Notes: generated by a model not told the origin, from the letters alone. DNA of 64,000 nucleotides from DASQEH01 sp963765725 (GCA_963765725.1 CAVXXI010000001.1:496001-560000), one strand, 5' to 3'. Positions 1 to 9,253 are shown, counted from the stretch's first letter. A program made the numbers and translations.

Positions 1-1
1 C

Positions 2-643
2 GTCCTCCTGGAGACCTTGCACGCAAGCGTCGTGGTGGTGGGTGAGAACTTCCGCTTCGGATACCGCGCGCTCGGCGACGTCGCCCTGCTGCGTTCGCTG
101 TGCGAGCCGCAGGGCGTGACCGTCGCGGCGCTTCCGCTCGACGGGTCGCAGGGGCACTCCTGGTCGTCGACGTACATCCGGGCCTGTATCGCCGCAGGTG
201 ACGTCGCGGCGGCGACCGAGGCCCTCGGGCGGCCCTTCACGATCCGCGGTTACGTCGTGAGGGGGGACCAGCGCGGCCGCGAGCTCGGGTACCCGACCGC
301 GAACGTTCCCGTCTCGATCACCCGTACCGCCGTGCCCGCTGACGGCGTGTACGCGGGCTGGCTGCACCGGCTCGACGAGCCGAGCGCACCGTACTGGCCG
401 GCCGCCATCTCGGTCGGCACCAACCCGACGTTCGACGGCACCGAACGCAAGGTCGAGTCGTACGTCCTCGACCGCACAGACCTGGAGCTGTACGGCGTCG
501 GCGTCGAGGTCTTCTTCTCGGCTCGACTGCGGGAGATGGTCAGGTTCGATGCGATCGACGAGCTCGTCGACCAGATGAAGCGCGACGTCGACTCGGCGCG
601 CGAGCTGCTCACCACACCGCCGGTGTCCCGGCGGGTCGGGTAG
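2..643 (+). CDS. ribF: Riboflavin kinase / FAD synthetase RibF, 5' truncated
   Basis: Bifunctional enzyme that phosphorylates riboflavin to FMN and adenylylates FMN to FAD in the cytoplasm. The open frame enters from the left window edge, so the N-terminal start of the FMN adenylyltransferase domain is missing. What is visible is its end (VVVGENFRFGYRALGD, then a WSSTYIR motif) followed from about base 230 by the riboflavin kinase domain (RGDQRGRELGYPTANVP, ISVGTNPTF, VESYVLD). The TTG at 17 is an in-frame leucine codon inside the protein, not the start. The gene lies upstream of rpsO, the usual actinobacterial order. Confidence 0.95.
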   Translation, partial: VLLETLHASVVVVGENFRFGYRALGDVALLRSLCEPQGVTVAALPLDGSQGHSWSSTYIRACIAAGDVAAATEALGRPFTIRGYVVRGDQRGRELGYPTANVPVSITRTAVPADGVYAGWLHRLDEPSAPYWPAAISVGTNPTFDGTERKVESYVLDRTDLELYGVGVEVFFSARLREMVRFDAIDELVDQMKRDVDSARELLTTPPVSRRVG

Positions 644-768
644 CGCTGGATTGGGAGGTCCAGGCGACTCGCTGGTAGTCTTGCGGTGCCGTATGACGGC
701 CGCGGAACCACAGTGCCCGGGTGAACAGGCCCCGGCGCGCCGCGCAACGAGTCCCTGAAGGAGATCGC

Positions 769-1038
769 GTGCCGCTTGATGCTGCCACCAAGAAGTCGAT
801 CATCGACGACTATGCCACCTCCGACGGTGACACAGGCTCACCAGAGGTACAGGTCGCGCTGCTCACCAAGCGCATCGCCGATCTCACCGAGCACCTCAAG
901 GACCACAAGCACGACCACCACAGCCGCCGCGGCCTGCTGCTTCTCGTAGGACAGCGCCGTCGGCTACTCAACTACCTGCAGCAGACCGAGATCTCCCGCT
1001 ACCGCAGCCTGATCGAGAGACTCGGCCTGCGTCGTTGA
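769..1038 (+). CDS. rpsO: 30S ribosomal protein S15
   Basis: Primary 16S rRNA-binding protein of the small-subunit platform. The start is the GTG at 769, preceded by a GAAGGAGA ribosome-binding site at 757-764. This gives 89 residues, exactly the family length, beginning PLDAATKKSIID. The frame stays open to 721, but those 16 extra codons are not S15-like. Characteristic blocks GDTGSPEVQVALLT, HSRRGLLLLVGQRRRLLNYL and YRSLIERLGLRR are present. It is followed at a distance by pnp, with a structured spacer between them. Confidence 0.97.
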   Translation: MPLDAATKKSIIDDYATSDGDTGSPEVQVALLTKRIADLTEHLKDHKHDHHSRRGLLLLVGQRRRLLNYLQQTEISRYRSLIERLGLRR

Positions 1039-1455
1039 CCCCATCCGCGGCTGCTCCGAGCGGAGCTGTCGCGGCCCCGGCCGGCCCCAGCCGTCGAGGC
1101 ACCCCAACCCAGTGTCGGGACCGTGACACTCCAGGTCCCGTCCAATGCGAAAACTGAATAGCGTTCATACGACAGTTCACCGACGCGTCCCTTTCGGGGC
1201 GCGACCACCAGTGACGTCAGGCGCTGACGCCGATGCGAGGACGCCGGTCCTCGGTAGTGGTCTTCGGGACGAGCGAGATTCTCATCTCGCAGCCCCGCAG
1301 ACTTCGATCGAAGACCGGCCTCAGCACGGTCAGCACCGAGCCCGAGCCGGCCGAGAGCCGCGCTCGGATGCCGCCAGGGTGCATCGTGCACCCGATCCGG
1401 CAGGGCCGCACCGCGGCGCACAACGCGTGACGTCACGCGTAGAGAAAGGACTCCC
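1039..1455 (+). promoter_or_regulatory. Structured rpsO-pnp spacer / pnp leader
   Basis: This 417-base stretch has no credible gene but several short inverted repeats: 1045-1074, 1184-1203 (CGCGTCCC with loop TTTC and GGGGCGCG) and 1273-1290 (GCGAGAT with loop TCTC and ATCTCGC), plus the palindrome CTTCGATCGAAG at 1302-1313. In bacteria such as E. coli and Streptomyces the rpsO-pnp intergenic hairpin is an RNase III site used in pnp autoregulation. A similar role here is inference from position and structure. A GAGAAAGGA ribosome-binding site for pnp lies at 1441-1449. Confidence 0.5.
1045..1074 (+). terminator. Hairpin after rpsO
   Basis: Seven bases after the rpsO stop, GCTCCG-AG-CGGAGC forms a perfect 6-bp inner stem, extended by CCGCG/CGCGG arms across a small internal loop. 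There is no U-tract, so this could be an intrinsic terminator of the high-GC kind or an RNA-processing hairpin in an rpsO-pnp transcript. Confidence 0.45.
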
Positions 1456-3693
1456 ATGTCGGGATCCGACCCCCAATCCGTGGAAACCACCATCGACAAC
1501 GGTCGCCACGGCACCAGAACAATCCGTTTCGAGACCGGGCAGCTCGCCCGTCAGGCGGCCGGCTCGGCCGTCGCGTACCTCGACGACGAGACCATGCTCT
1601 TGTCTGCGACGACCGCCGGCAAGCACCCGAAAGAGCAGTTCGACTTCTTCCCGCTCACGGTCGACGTCGAGGAGCGCATGTACGCCGCGGGACGCATCCC
1701 CGGCTCGTTCTTCCGTCGTGAGGGCAGGCCGTCCGAGGACGCGATCCTCACCTGCCGGCTGATCGACCGACCCCTGCGCCCGACCTTCGTGTCCGGGCTG
1801 CGCAACGAGGTACAGGTCGTCATCACCGTCCTCGCGCTGCACCCCGACACGCCCTACGACGTGCTCGCGATCAACGCCGCCTCGCTGTCGACTCAGCTGT
1901 CCGGCCTGCCGTTCAGCGGCCCGGTGGGTGGCGTCCGCGTGGCGCTCATCGACGGCGACTGGGTCGGCTTCCCGAGCCACAGCCAGCTCGAGGACGCCGT
2001 GTTCGACATGGTCGTCGCCGGTCGCGTCACCTCCACGGGTGATGTCGCCATCATGATGGTCGAGGCCGAGTCGACACTCGCCACCTGGGACAAGGTCCAG
2101 GGCGGTGTACAGCCGCCGACCGAGGAAGTCGTCGCCGAGGGTCTCGAGGCGTCGAAGGCGTTCATCAAGCAGATGTGCGAGGCGCAGTCGGAGCTCGCCG
2201 CGCTGGCGGCGAAGCCGGTCACCGAGTTCCCGCGCTTCCTCGACTACCAGGACGACGTGTACGCCGCCGTCGAGAGCGCGGCAAGCGCCGACCTCGCGCC
2301 GGCACTGACCATCGTCGGCAAGCACGAGCGCGAGGACAGGCTCGACGAGATCAAGTCGGCCGTGCTCGACAAGGTGGCCCCGGGCTTCGAGGGCCGCGAG
2401 AAGGAGATCGGTGCGGCCTTCCGCTCGGTCACCAAGAAGCTCGTGCGCGACCGCGTGCTGCGCGACCAGGTACGGATGGACGGCCGCGGCCTGAGCGACA
2501 TCCGCACCCTCAGCGCCGAGGTCGGTGTCGTGCCGCGCGTGCACGGCTCCGCGTTGTTCGAGCGCGGCGAGACCCAGATCCTGGGCATCACGACGCTCAA
2601 CATGCTGTCGCTGGAGCAGAAGCTCGACACGCTGTCCCCGGAGAAGAGCCGGCGCTACATGCACAACTACAACTTCCCGCCGTACTCGACCGGCGAGACC
2701 GGTCGCGTGGGCTCGCCGAAGCGCCGCGAGATCGGGCACGGTGCCCTCGCCGGGCGTGCGCTCGAGCCGGTGCTGCCCGCCCGCGAGGAGTTCCCGTACG
2801 CCATCCGCCAGGTGTCCGAGGCGCTGAGCTCCAACGGCTCCACCTCGATGGGCTCGGTGTGCGCGTCGACCATGGCGCTGCTGAACGCCGGTGTGCCGCT
2901 GCGCGCACCGGTTGCAGGCATCGCGATGGGCCTGATCACCGGAGAGGTCGACGGCGAGCAGAAGTTCGTCACGCTGACCGACATCCTCGGTGCCGAGGAC
3001 GCCTTCGGCGACATGGACTTCAAGGTCGCCGGGACGCGTGAGTTCGTGACGGCGCTGCAGCTCGACACCAAGCTCGACGGCATTCCCGCGTCTGTGCTCG
3101 GCGCCGCGCTCCAGCAGGCGCGCGACGCACGGATGACGATTCTCGACGTGATGGCCGAGGCCATCGACAGCCCCGACGAGATGGCTCCCACTGCACCGCG
3201 GATTCTCACCATGAGGGTCCCCGTCGACAAGATCGGCGAGGTGATCGGGCCGAAGGGCAAGGTCATCAACCAGATCCAGGACGACACCGGCGCCCAGATC
3301 AGCATCGAGGACGACGGCACCATCTACGTCGGCGCAGACAACGGCGCCGCGGCGGAGGCTGCCCGCGCGACGATCAACGCGATCGCCAACCCGCAGATGC
3401 CCGAGATCGGGGAGCGTTACCTCGGTACGGTCGTCAAGACCACCGCCTTCGGTGCGTTCGTGTCGCTGCTCCCCGGGAAGGACGGGCTGCTCCACATCTC
3501 GAAGCTGCGCGCCCTCGCAGGTGGACGCCGTGTCGAGAACGTCGAGGACGTGGTGTCGGTCGGACAGAAGCTGCAGGTCGAGATCGGCGAGATCGACGAC
3601 CGCGGCAAGCTGTCGCTCGTGCCGGTCGTCGAGGACGACGCGGCCTCCGACGCGGACGCGGGTGCTCACTCCGGCGCCGACGTCAACGCCTGA
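1456..3693 (+). CDS. pnp: Polynucleotide phosphorylase / guanosine pentaphosphate synthetase
   Basis: Phosphorolytic 3'-5' exoribonuclease and RNA-tailing enzyme; the actinobacterial form was also described as a pppGpp synthetase. It has 745 residues, the expected length. Two RNase PH-like cores are visible (first MLLSATTAGKHPKEQFDFFPLTVDVEERMYAAGRIPGSF in segments; second FERGETQILGITTLN and the EFPYAIRQVSE region). A KH domain at about 583-650 has the GxxG loop IGPKGK, and an S1 domain covers about 652-720 (GTVVKTTAFGAFVSLLPGKDGLLHIS). ATG with an upstream AGAAAGGA supports the start. The C-terminal tail is acidic and Ala-rich. Confidence 0.97.
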   Translation: MSGSDPQSVETTIDNGRHGTRTIRFETGQLARQAAGSAVAYLDDETMLLSATTAGKHPKEQFDFFPLTVDVEERMYAAGRIPGSFFRREGRPSEDAILTCRLIDRPLRPTFVSGLRNEVQVVITVLALHPDTPYDVLAINAASLSTQLSGLPFSGPVGGVRVALIDGDWVGFPSHSQLEDAVFDMVVAGRVTSTGDVAIMMVEAESTLATWDKVQGGVQPPTEEVVAEGLEASKAFIKQMCEAQSELAALAAKPVTEFPRFLDYQDDVYAAVESAASADLAPALTIVGKHEREDRLDEIKSAVLDKVAPGFEGREKEIGAAFRSVTKKLVRDRVLRDQVRMDGRGLSDIRTLSAEVGVVPRVHGSALFERGETQILGITTLNMLSLEQKLDTLSPEKSRRYMHNYNFPPYSTGETGRVGSPKRREIGHGALAGRALEPVLPAREEFPYAIRQVSEALSSNGSTSMGSVCASTMALLNAGVPLRAPVAGIAMGLITGEVDGEQKFVTLTDILGAEDAFGDMDFKVAGTREFVTALQLDTKLDGIPASVLGAALQQARDARMTILDVMAEAIDSPDEMAPTAPRILTMRVPVDKIGEVIGPKGKVINQIQDDTGAQISIEDDGTIYVGADNGAAAEAARATINAIANPQMPEIGERYLGTVVKTTAFGAFVSLLPGKDGLLHISKLRALAGGRRVENVEDVVSVGQKLQVEIGEIDDRGKLSLVPVVEDDAASDADAGAHSGADVNA

Positions 3694-3700
3694 TCCGGCG

Positions 3701-5048
3701 GTGGCCAACCTGCCGGCCCGCGACCAGCGTCTCGGGTCGACCCGTACTCTCCTGACGGAGCGCGTCGACGGCGGAACCGTGGCGTCCACGGTCCGCCGTA
3801 CCGTGCTCCCGGGAGGGGTCCGGGTGGTCACCGAGGCGATGCCCGGAGCACGTTCGGCGACGTTGGGACTGTGGATCAACGTAGGCTCCCGCGACGAGAT
3901 CCGCTCGCTCGCGGGAGCCACGCACTTCCTGGAGCACCTGCTCTTCAAGGGGACCCGGCGGCGTACGGCGATGGACATCTCCGCGGAGCTGGACGCGGTC
4001 GGCGGCGAGCTCAACGCCTTCACCGGCAAGGAGTTCACGTGCTACCACGCGCGGGTGCTCGAGGCCGACGTCCCCCTCGGCATCGACGTCATCTGCGACA
4101 TGGTGACGTCGTCAGTGATCCCCGCGGCGGAGGTGGAGAGCGAGCGCGGCGTGATCCTCGACGAGATCGCCATGCACGACGACGACCCCGACGACGTGGT
4201 GCACGACGAGTTCGTGGCGGCCCTGTACGGCGAGTCCCCGCTCGGTCGCGTCATCACCGGCTCGGTCGAGTCCATCAACGCCCTGACCCGCCGCCAGATC
4301 AACGGCTACTACCACCGGCGATACACGCCCGACCGGCTCGTGTTCTCCGCGGCCGGGAGCGTCGACCACGCCCAGGTCGTTCGGCTGGTCAAGCGCGCCT
4401 TCGCGCACTGCTCGGCAGCGATCGACCCCGATCTGCGACCCGCGGAGATCCGCCGGCCGGCGGGCCAGATCCCGACGTACGCCGGCACCCGGCTCATCGA
4501 GCACCCGAGTGAGCAGGCCAGCTTCGTGCTGGGTACGGCGTCGTACCCCCGCGACGACCCTCGCCGATTCGCCCTCGGCGTACTCAACGCCGCAGTCGGC
4601 GGGGGTACGTCCAGCCGGCTCTTCCAGCAGGTGCGCGAGCGCCGCGGCCTCGCGTACACGATCTACTCGTTCACAGCCAGTTCGTCGACAGCGGGTTCTT
4701 CGCGGTTGCCGGTGGCTGCATGCCGTCCAAGCTCTCCGACGTGCTGGGGATCTGCACCGACGAGCTGGCGAAGGTGGCCGCCGCCGGGATCACCATCGAG
4801 GAGCTCCAGCGCGGCAAGGGCCAGCTCCGCGGTTCGCTCGTGATGGGGCTGGAGGACTCCAGTGCCCGCATGACGCGCATCGCCAAGGCCGAGCTGGTAC
4901 CGAGCGAGCTCCTCAGCATCGACGCGTCGCTGTCTCGGATCGACGCCGTGACGCTCGAGGACGTGCACGCCGCGGCTCAGGAGGTCCTGAGTCCGAGCCC
5001 ACGCTGGCCGTGATCGGACCCGAGTCGGCCCTCAGCCGCGTGCGCTGA
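3701..5048 (+). CDS. M16 family zinc metalloprotease (PepR-like), two frameshifts
   Basis: Cytoplasmic insulinase/processing-peptidase family protease, conserved between pnp and dapB in actinobacteria. The zinc motif HxxEH is present (HFLEHLLFKGT), with the downstream glutamate region ERGVILDEIAM. The first frame breaks near 4677. From there the next frame gives QFVDSGFFAVAGGCMPSKL through AAQEVLS, then breaks near 4993, and a third frame supplies EPTLAVIGPESALSRVR to the stop at 5046. One added base at each point, for example a C in each C-run, restores about 449 residues, a normal family length. Start GTG 3701, with GTG 3779 as alternative. Either sequence error or a decayed gene. Confidence 0.85.
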
Positions 5049-5064
5049 CCGCCCCCTCCCCGCC

Positions 5065-5459
5065 TTCCCGCCGAGGAGTCAGGTCCGCGAGGATCAGTCT
5101 TCCCGCCGAGGAGTCAGGTTTGTTCCCGCCGAGGAGTCAGCTTGTTCCGTAACGCCTCGTCGGATGAGGGTTGAGGTCGCTCGTTACGGCCCCTGGCCGG
5201 CGAGTATGTGCCTGCGATCGGACCTGGGCGCAGGAGTCAGGTAGCTCCTCACCTTGGGGCGGCGTTTCCTGACCGCTCGGCGAGACTACGTGACTCCTCG
5301 GCGGGAAGACCCGACTCCTCGTCGGGAAGTACCTGACTCCTCGTCGGGAAGTACCTGACTCCTCGGCGGGAACTACGTGACCCCTCGGCGGGAACTAGGT
5401 GACCCCTCGGCGGGAACTACGTGACTCCTCGAGAGGGACTACCTGGCTCCTCGGCGGGA
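5065..5459. repeat. 22-bp tandem repeat array A1
   Basis: At least 11 copies of a 17-base core, TGACYCCTCGGCGGGAA, joined by 4-5 base linkers. Three copies are in one orientation (5065-5083, 5100-5118, 5123-5140, reading TTCCCGCCGAGGAGTCA). Eight are in the opposite orientation, starting at 5291, 5312, 5334, 5356, 5378, 5400, 5422 and 5444, so the period is 21 then 22 bases throughout. A partial copy lies near 5230-5243. The array fills the space between the convergent M16 gene and lutC and runs into the lutC coding end. No spacer sequences separate copies, so this is not a CRISPR. Confidence 0.9.
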
Positions 5460-6061
5460 GGGCTGACGAGGACGACGTCGAGCCGGCGAGGCCCGTGCAC
5501 GCCTTCCACCCGCTGCAGCTCGATGTCGCTGGTCGCGGACGGTCCGCTGACGAAGGTAAGCGGACGCGTCGGCTCCAGCCGCTGCAACAGCTCGGGTACC
5601 GAATGCACCACCTGGGATGCGAAGACCACGCAGACGTGATGGTCGGGGACCAGGGACAGCGCTCTGCGTCCGGTTGTGGGCGACGAGTCGAGCACGATGG
5701 TGCCGGTCTCCGCCGCGGCAGCGGACGCGGCGGTAACGACGGCATCGAAATGGTCGAGGCCGAGGGCGTCGAGCGACCCGTCGTCGACGGTCGCCCGCGG
5801 CGCCCAGGTACGGTCGAGCCCCGGTGGTGCGATCGCTGACAGGTCGCCGAGCAGGTCCGCGACGACCCCGGGTATGTCGACGGCTGCGCATCGGTGCACG
5901 CCGGCCTTGTAGTCGCGCAGGCGGTTCTCGAGCAGGTCGAGCACGTCGGCGGAGCCGGCCGCGTGCCGCCCCGCCCTGGAGTACTCGCGGGGGACCTCCG
6001 GTACCGGTGCCCCCGCCCGCGCCGAGGCGACCCGCGCGAGCACCACGTCGCGCGTACTCAC
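5417..6061 (-). CDS. lutC: L-lactate utilisation protein LutC
   Basis: Component of the LutABC L-lactate oxidation complex (LUD domain), which oxidises L-lactate to pyruvate together with LutA and LutB. It has 214 residues from a GTG at 6061 whose GTGA overlaps the lutB stop. Family features include the ETGTIVLDSSPTTGRRALSLVPDHHVCVV core and the RPLTFVSGPSATSDIELQRVEGVHGPRRLDVVLV C-terminal block in segments. The last 14 or so codons (PPAEEPGSPSRGVT) and the TAG stop are encoded by units of the 22-bp array, so the original terminus may have been replaced or extended by repeat DNA. Confidence 0.9.
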   Translation of the reverse strand: MSTRDVVLARVASARAGAPVPEVPREYSRAGRHAAGSADVLDLLENRLRDYKAGVHRCAAVDIPGVVADLLGDLSAIAPPGLDRTWAPRATVDDGSLDALGLDHFDAVVTAASAAAAETGTIVLDSSPTTGRRALSLVPDHHVCVVFASQVVHSVPELLQRLEPTRPLTFVSGPSATSDIELQRVEGVHGPRRLDVVLVSPPAEEPGSPSRGVT

Positions 6062-7530
6062 GGCGTGACCCGGGTCCGCGCCCACCACTGCCGGAACGTC
6101 TCCGCGGGCGGCGGCGGCGCGTCACGCGCCTTCGACCAGGCCGACAAAGGCGGAGGCAGCCGCCGGATCCGCCCCTTCCGAGCCAGGGCCCTCCCGGCTC
6201 GCATCGACCGCTCGGCGAGGTCGAACCGCGTGGCCGACTCCATCGTCCATGACGCCGCCGCCATAGCGACCGCCTCGGCGCTCGGCACCGTGTGCGCGGC
6301 CGAGTACGCCTCGACATGCTGCGCGCGGAGGTTGACCAGCAGGTTGGGGATGTCGATCCGGACCGGGCAGGCGTCGAAGCACGCTCCGCACAGGCTGGAC
6401 GCGTACGGCAGGCTCGCGTTGTCCTCCACGCCCGTCAGCTGAGGTGACAGCACGGCACCGATCGGGCCGGGGTACACGGACCCGTAGGCATGACCGCCGA
6501 CGCGCTCGTACACGGGGCAGACGTTGAGGCAGGCGCTGCACCGGATGCAGTTCAGCGCCGAGCGGCCCACCTCGTCGGCGAGTACCGCAGTGCGCCCGTT
6601 GTCGACCAGTACGAGATGGAACGCTTGGGGTCCGTCGCCGGGTGTGACGCCCGTCCAGGCCGACGTGTACGGGTTCATCCGCTCGCCGGTCGACGACCTC
6701 GGCAGCAGCTGGAGGAAGACCTCGAGATCGGACCACGACGGGAGCACCTTCTCGATTCCCATCACCGTGATCAGTGTTTTCGGCAGGGTCAGGCACATGC
6801 GTCCGTTGCCCTCGGACTCCACGACCAGGCAGGTACCGGTGTCGGCGATGGCGAAGTTCACCCCGCTCACGGCCACCTTCGCGGCGAGGAACTTGGCCCG
6901 CAGGTACCGTCTGGCCGCCTCGGCGAGCGCCGGCGGGTTGTCGGTCAGTGCGGGGTCGACGCCGGCCATCTCCGCGAGGAAGATGTCGCGGATCTCCGAG
7001 CGGTTGCGGTGGATCGCCGGGACCAGGATGTGCGACGGGGTGTCGTGCCCGAGCTGGACGATCAGCTCGGCGAGGTCGGTCTCGTACGCGGTGATGCCCG
7101 CAGCTTCGAGGGCCTCGTTGAGCCCGATCTCCTGGGTCGCCATCGACTTGACCTTCACGACCTCGCGGTGACCCGTCTCGCGTACCAGCCGGGTCACGAT
7201 CGAGTTGGCCTCGTTGGCGTCTCGCGCCCAGTGCACGACGCCACCACGTGCCTGTACCGCGCTCTCGAGCCGGACCAGGTGCTCATCGAGCCGCGCCATC
7301 GTCGCGGTCTTTATCGCCTCACCGGCACGGCGGAGCTGCTCCCAGTCATCGAGCTCGGCGACCACCTGTGCCCGTTTCGCGCGGATCGTGGCGGTCGCGT
7401 GGCCGAGGTTGCGCCGCAGCTGGCCGTCCCCGAGTGCGGTCCGCGCGGCGTCCGGGAACGACTCTCTCCCGCGGAGAGCTCCGACGCCGCGGGGTGCGTG
7501 TACGGGCATGCCTACGAAGGCCCGGCTCAT
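6058..7530 (-). CDS. lutB: Iron-sulfur lactate oxidation protein LutB
   Basis: Electron-transfer subunit of the LutABC L-lactate dehydrogenase. It has 490 residues from an ATG at 7530 that overlaps the lutA stop (ATGA). An N-terminal LUD-like domain is followed by two 4Fe-4S cysteine clusters, CIRCSACLNVCPVY and CGACFDACPVRIDIPNLL. The C-terminal segment ends TFRQWWARTRVTP. The frame is open far upstream, but those codons lie in lutA. Translational coupling to lutA and lutC indicates one operon. Confidence 0.94.
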   Translation of the reverse strand: MSRAFVGMPVHAPRGVGALRGRESFPDAARTALGDGQLRRNLGHATATIRAKRAQVVAELDDWEQLRRAGEAIKTATMARLDEHLVRLESAVQARGGVVHWARDANEANSIVTRLVRETGHREVVKVKSMATQEIGLNEALEAAGITAYETDLAELIVQLGHDTPSHILVPAIHRNRSEIRDIFLAEMAGVDPALTDNPPALAEAARRYLRAKFLAAKVAVSGVNFAIADTGTCLVVESEGNGRMCLTLPKTLITVMGIEKVLPSWSDLEVFLQLLPRSSTGERMNPYTSAWTGVTPGDGPQAFHLVLVDNGRTAVLADEVGRSALNCIRCSACLNVCPVYERVGGHAYGSVYPGPIGAVLSPQLTGVEDNASLPYASSLCGACFDACPVRIDIPNLLVNLRAQHVEAYSAAHTVPSAEAVAMAAASWTMESATRFDLAERSMRAGRALARKGRIRRLPPPLSAWSKARDAPPPPAETFRQWWARTRVTP

Positions 7531-8264
7531 GCGGCGGCTCCGGTCGAGGCGAGGATCTCGGCCAGGTGTACGGGGCGGGGCTCGGCCTCGAGCCGGCTCA
7601 GCCCGCCACCGATGTGCATGAGGCACGACGAGTCGCCGGCCGTGACGACCTCCGCGCCGGTCTCGATCACGCGCGTCATCTTGTCGGCCAGCATGGCAGC
7701 CGACGTCTCCGCGTTCTTGAGGGCGAACGTCCCACCGAACCCGCAGCACTGGTCGGCGCCCTCGAGCTCCACCAGGGTGAGGCCCCGGACCTTGCGCAGC
7801 AACCGCAACGGCTTGTCCCCGACGCGGAGCATCCGCAGCGAGTGGCACGTGGGGTGGTACGTGACGCGATGCTCGTACGTCGCTCCCACGTCCTCGACGC
7901 CCAGTACGTCGACGAGCAGCTCCGACAGCTCGAACGTCTTCGCTGCGATCGACGCGCTCCGCTCGGCGAGCTCCGGGACGCCCAGCCGGCGGGCGACGGC
8001 CGCGTGCTGGTGGCGCACCGACCCCACGCACGAGCCGGAGGGCGCGACGACGACGTCGCACCCCGCGAACACGTCAGCGTGGTGGGCGATGAGGGGCAGG
8101 GCCGACTGCTGGTAGCCGGTGTTGATGTGCATCTGTCCGCAACAGGTCTGCTGCTGGGGGAACTCGACCTCGTGTCCCAGCCGCTCGAGCAGTGAGACCG
8201 TCGCCTGACCCACGGACGGGAAGAGGGCGTCGACCAGGCACGTGACGAACAGGCCGACCCTCAT
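7527..8264 (-). CDS. lutA: Lactate oxidation protein LutA (CCG domain)
   Basis: Heterodisulfide-reductase-like cysteine-rich subunit of LutABC. It has 245 residues from ATG 8264 (MRVGLFVTCLVDALFP). Two CCG-type motifs are visible: TCCGQMHINTGY with upstream cysteines, and DQCCGFGGTFALKN, plus SCLMHIGGGL. Upstream in-frame codons to 8372 lack family similarity, so the later ATG is preferred. First gene of the operon, divergent from dapB across a 173-base promoter region. Confidence 0.94.
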   Translation of the reverse strand: MRVGLFVTCLVDALFPSVGQATVSLLERLGHEVEFPQQQTCCGQMHINTGYQQSALPLIAHHADVFAGCDVVVAPSGSCVGSVRHQHAAVARRLGVPELAERSASIAAKTFELSELLVDVLGVEDVGATYEHRVTYHPTCHSLRMLRVGDKPLRLLRKVRGLTLVELEGADQCCGFGGTFALKNAETSAAMLADKMTRVIETGAEVVTAGDSSCLMHIGGGLSRLEAEPRPVHLAEILASTGAAA

Positions 8265-8437
8265 GGGCGGTGCCCTCGCTTCCGGTTCCGCCTCTTGCCC
8301 ACGACGCGAGCCTATTGCGCCGCCGGCCGCCTCGGCGAGCGGCGGGTACGTGGCAGCGACGTATGGGCTCACGAGGCCCGTCCGTCGTAGCGGCTGACCG
8401 CTCGGCGGACGGCATCACCGCGTATACAGTCGCAGCC
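8265..8437. promoter_or_regulatory. Divergent lutA / dapB promoter region
   Basis: 173 bases between the divergent starts of lutA and dapB. A TATACAGT sequence at about 8423-8430 could be a dapB -10 element only if the transcript is nearly leaderless, since it ends only 7 bases before the ATG. No GntR-type regulator gene, which often accompanies lut operons, is present nearby. Confidence 0.4.
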
Positions 8438-9178
8438 ATGATCACGGTTGGTGTGCTCGGCGCCCGCGGAAGGATGGGCTCTGAGGCCTGCCGCGCCGTC
8501 GAGGAGGCCGACGACCTCCGTCTCGTTGCGCGAGTGGGCGCGGGCGACGACAGAGGCCTCCTCGCTGAGGCCCAGGTCGCCGTGGACTTCACCTCTCCGG
8601 CAGTCGTGCTGGACAACATCGCCTGGTGCGTGCGGCACGGTGTGAGCGTGGTTGCGGGTACGTCGGGCTTCACACCGGAGCGGCTGGAGGCCGTGGCGGA
8701 ACTTCTCGGTGCCGCTCCGGAGGTCGGTGTGCTCGTGGTGCCGAACTTCTCGATCGGCGCAGTGTTGATGATGCGGTTCGCGGCGCAGGCCGCCCGGTTC
8801 TACGAGTCCGTCGAGATCGTCGAGCTTCATCACCCCGGTAAGGCTGATGCTCCGTCGGGCACCGCCCGTCGAACGGCCGAGCTGGTCGGCGACGCCCGTC
8901 GTGACGCCGGCCTCGGCCCGGTGCCGGACGCGACCTCCGAAAGTGAGACGGCGGCGCGAGGCGTCACCGTGAACGGCGTTAGCGTGCACAGTATCCGGAT
9001 GCGCGGTCTGGTCGCTTCGCAGGAGGTGCTGTTCGGAGCCTCGGGCGAGACCTTGGCGATCCGCCACGACTCCCACGACCGGCTGTCCTTCATGCCCGGC
9101 GTGCTGGCGGCCGTCAGGTCGGTGGTGCGCAGCCGCGGTCTCGCGGTGGGCCTGGACGACGTACTCGGCCTCGACTGA
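8438..9178 (+). CDS. dapB: 4-hydroxy-tetrahydrodipicolinate reductase
   Basis: NAD(P)H-dependent reductase of the diaminopimelate/lysine pathway, cytoplasmic. It has 246 residues from ATG 8438. The frame is open upstream to 8270, but the Rossmann motif GVLGARGRMG sits immediately after this ATG, which fixes the start. The signature ELHHPGKADAPSGTA, with catalytic His-His and Lys, begins at about residue 128. VDFTSP, AGTSGFT and VVPNFSIG are also typical. It normally follows the M16 gene directly in actinobacteria; here lutCBA lies between them. Confidence 0.96.
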   Translation: MITVGVLGARGRMGSEACRAVEEADDLRLVARVGAGDDRGLLAEAQVAVDFTSPAVVLDNIAWCVRHGVSVVAGTSGFTPERLEAVAELLGAAPEVGVLVVPNFSIGAVLMMRFAAQAARFYESVEIVELHHPGKADAPSGTARRTAELVGDARRDAGLGPVPDATSESETAARGVTVNGVSVHSIRMRGLVASQEVLFGASGETLAIRHDSHDRLSFMPGVLAAVRSVVRSRGLAVGLDDVLGLD

Positions 9179-9253
9179 CACCGTCACCGGATGCGCCTGG
9201 GGCGTCTGAAGTCTGGCCGGTACCTGGGTGCTTCGGTGGCTTCGAGGCCGAGC

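Noticed and set aside
1302..1313. CTTCGATCGAAG palindrome as a regulator operator
   Set aside because: Short and without a regulator gene nearby; kept only as part of the structured leader.
1330..4038. 902-codon minus-strand frame opposite pnp
   Set aside because: Antisense shadow of pnp and the M16 gene; composition is a reverse-frame artefact of high GC and no domain is visible.
5065..5459. Tandem repeats as a CRISPR array
   Set aside because: The 17-base cores are joined by only 4-5 base linkers that are themselves repeated; there are no variable spacers and no cas genes in the window.
6490..8115. 541-codon plus-strand frame opposite lutAB
   Set aside because: Overlaps the clearly coding lutA and lutB genes entirely and shows no family motifs.
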